Part shown: positions 63,247-64,000 of the stretch, piece after piece
Position numbering within the stretch: position 1 is the stretch's first letter
Layout of the letters: every line of letters starts with the position of its first letter
Assembly (NCBI GenBank): GCA_021298315.1
Contig: JAJTFC010000012.1
Span: 1-64,000 of the forward strand
DNA: 64,000 nt
Source: Planctomycetaceae bacterium
Lineage (GTDB): Bacteria; Planctomycetota; Planctomycetia; Pirellulales; Pirellulaceae
Direction: 5' to 3'
Notes under the pieces: model-generated
What the model was told of the DNA's origin: nothing
The model's input: the letters and a program-made list of their open reading frames with translations, nothing else
The model's database searches: none
Program-made: the position numbers and the translations under genes

Positions 63247-64000
63247 TCAGCGCAGGATCGGTAGCGCGATACGGCTTGGGAAATCCGGACCTCGCAGCAA
63301 ACTGTGGATTGCACTTTGGAAGTCTTCGTCTTTGGCCAAGAAGATATTCTCAACATACTTCTGAGGATTGCGGTCGATGAAAGGAAACCAACTGCTCTGA
63401 ACCTGGATCATGATCCGATGGCCAGGTTGGAACGTGTGGAAAATATCACTTAGTTCAAAACGCACCCGGGTGGGCTCTCCAGGCACCATCGGCTTGGGAT
63501 CATCAAATCCGTCTCGAAACCGACCGCGGATCACGCCGGCTCGAACCAGCTCCTGCCTGCCGGAATTGATGTTCTCGCGGATGTCCCGATTTCGACCCGT
63601 TGAACCGAGAACACCTGGGTACTCATCGACAACCTTCACGACCCAATCGGCATCGCTTTGCGTCGAAGTTACCCAGAGTTCCACAGGGATCGGGCCTGCG
63701 AGAGTAACGGAATCCTTGAGCACCTCGCTGCGATAGACCAATACGTCTGGACGCCAACTGGCAAACCGCTGATCCTCGGTGACATAATCGCGCGCCCAAT
63801 TGTTGGTGATCTCCATCGTATAGGGGACCGGTTTTCGAGGGTCGCTCGGAAAACTATCTGCACCCTTGCCTACCTTCGTCGTATCGTTCGTCAGCAGGCC
63901 ATCTTGTCCAAAGTAGTAACTCGTCGATACGACCTCTGCCGGCGGCCATTTGGGGAACTGTCTCCATCGGTTGGCACCTGTTTCAAACGCGGTCATCTCA
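63247..64000 (-). CDS. CocE/NonD-family hydrolase, C-terminal part (runs off the window)
   Basis: About 250 residues of the beta-sandwich C-terminal domain of X-Pro dipeptidyl-peptidase S15/CocE-like hydrolases: FETGANRWRQFPKWPP, YYFGQDGLL, DVLVYRSEVLKDSVTLAGPIPVELWVTSTQSDADWVVKVVDEYPG, PMVPGEPTRVRFELSDIFHTFQPGHRIMIQVQSSWFPFIDRNPQ. The alpha/beta-hydrolase domain with the Ser-Asp-His triad would lie to the right, outside the window. The Met at 63996 is internal, so the true start is not visible. Family members cleave esters or proline-containing peptides and acyl-amino-acid bonds. Substrate unknown. Confidence 0.85.
   Translation of the reverse strand, partial: EMTAFETGANRWRQFPKWPPAEVVSTSYYFGQDGLLTNDTTKVGKGADSFPSDPRKPVPYTMEITNNWARDYVTEDQRFASWRPDVLVYRSEVLKDSVTLAGPIPVELWVTSTQSDADWVVKVVDEYPGVLGSTGRNRDIRENINSGRQELVRAGVIRGRFRDGFDDPKPMVPGEPTRVRFELSDIFHTFQPGHRIMIQVQSSWFPFIDRNPQKYVENIFLAKDEDFQSAIHSLLRGPDFPSRIALPILR

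Overview
The window looks like chromosomal DNA of a planctomycete, most likely a Pirellulales-type bacterium. This rests on gene content, because no rRNA or tRNA gene is visible. The markers are a DUF1501 protein with a twin-arginine-like leader, a heme c domain fused to a WD40-like propeller, a surface subtilase with the N-terminal LEVRNLLAAD-type leader, a PEP-CTERM protein, a fused AroD-AroE enzyme, and intergenic DNA rich in (GAGTAC)n hexamers and palindromic repeats.

Layout. 0.4-7.3 kb: pgi, a BON-domain protein, then an SDR protein with a fused E1 alpha/beta dehydrogenase and an E2 acyltransferase (2-oxoacid dehydrogenase operon). 7.3-9.5 kb, minus strand: trpG/pabA-type amidotransferase and the aroD-aroE fusion. 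9.9-16.3 kb: RND efflux system 1 (outer-membrane lipoprotein on the minus strand, permease and adaptor on the plus strand). 16.3-19 kb, minus: an M20 deacylase, an ABC-2 permease and a short HPF. 19-23.9 kb, plus: glgC, an unlisted 43-residue basic ORF, a HAD phosphatase, SixA and a secreted TlpA-like protein. 23.9-29.6 kb, minus: rho, a SpoU methyltransferase, a UbiD-family decarboxylase and DUF1501. 29.9-38.4 kb, plus: RND system 2 (adaptor, permease), aroC, a PH-domain membrane protein overlapping a DUF3754 protein, and an aspartate-type aminotransferase. 38.7-42.7 kb: subtilase with Calx-beta domains, convergent with a PhoR-like histidine kinase. 42.8-49.9 kb, plus: RND system 3, tightly followed by a secreted MGH1-like glycoside hydrolase. 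49.8-52 kb, minus: arsenic operon arsR-aquaporin-DUF6428-arsC behind a clear promoter/operator.

52-54.6 kb is an accessory island. Long direct repeats with a 23-bp palindromic core flank a single SUMF1/PEP-CTERM gene, followed by a (GAGTAC)n block with a perfect 20-bp-arm hairpin. 54.7-61.3 kb, plus: DUF1015, cytochrome-WD40, an FAH-fold sugar-acid dehydratase next to a 2-oxoglutarate-semialdehyde dehydrogenase (the end of a Weimberg-type pentose pathway), and a HAF-like repeat protein. 61.3-64 kb: CoA-binding protein, NhaR-like LysR regulator, more hexamer repeats, and a CocE/NonD hydrolase running off the right edge.

The most unusual points are the arsenic operon, which uses a channel instead of a pump and carries a Cys-tailed DUF6428 protein; the repeat-bounded SUMF1 cassette; the 19-unit 9-bp coding repeat just after the lipobox of the efflux lipoprotein; the loss of the canonical proton-relay residues in RND permease 1; the SDR protein whose YxxxK lysine is Met; and the E2 with two E3-binding domains. 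All functions are inferred from sequence motifs read by eye. No database search was run.
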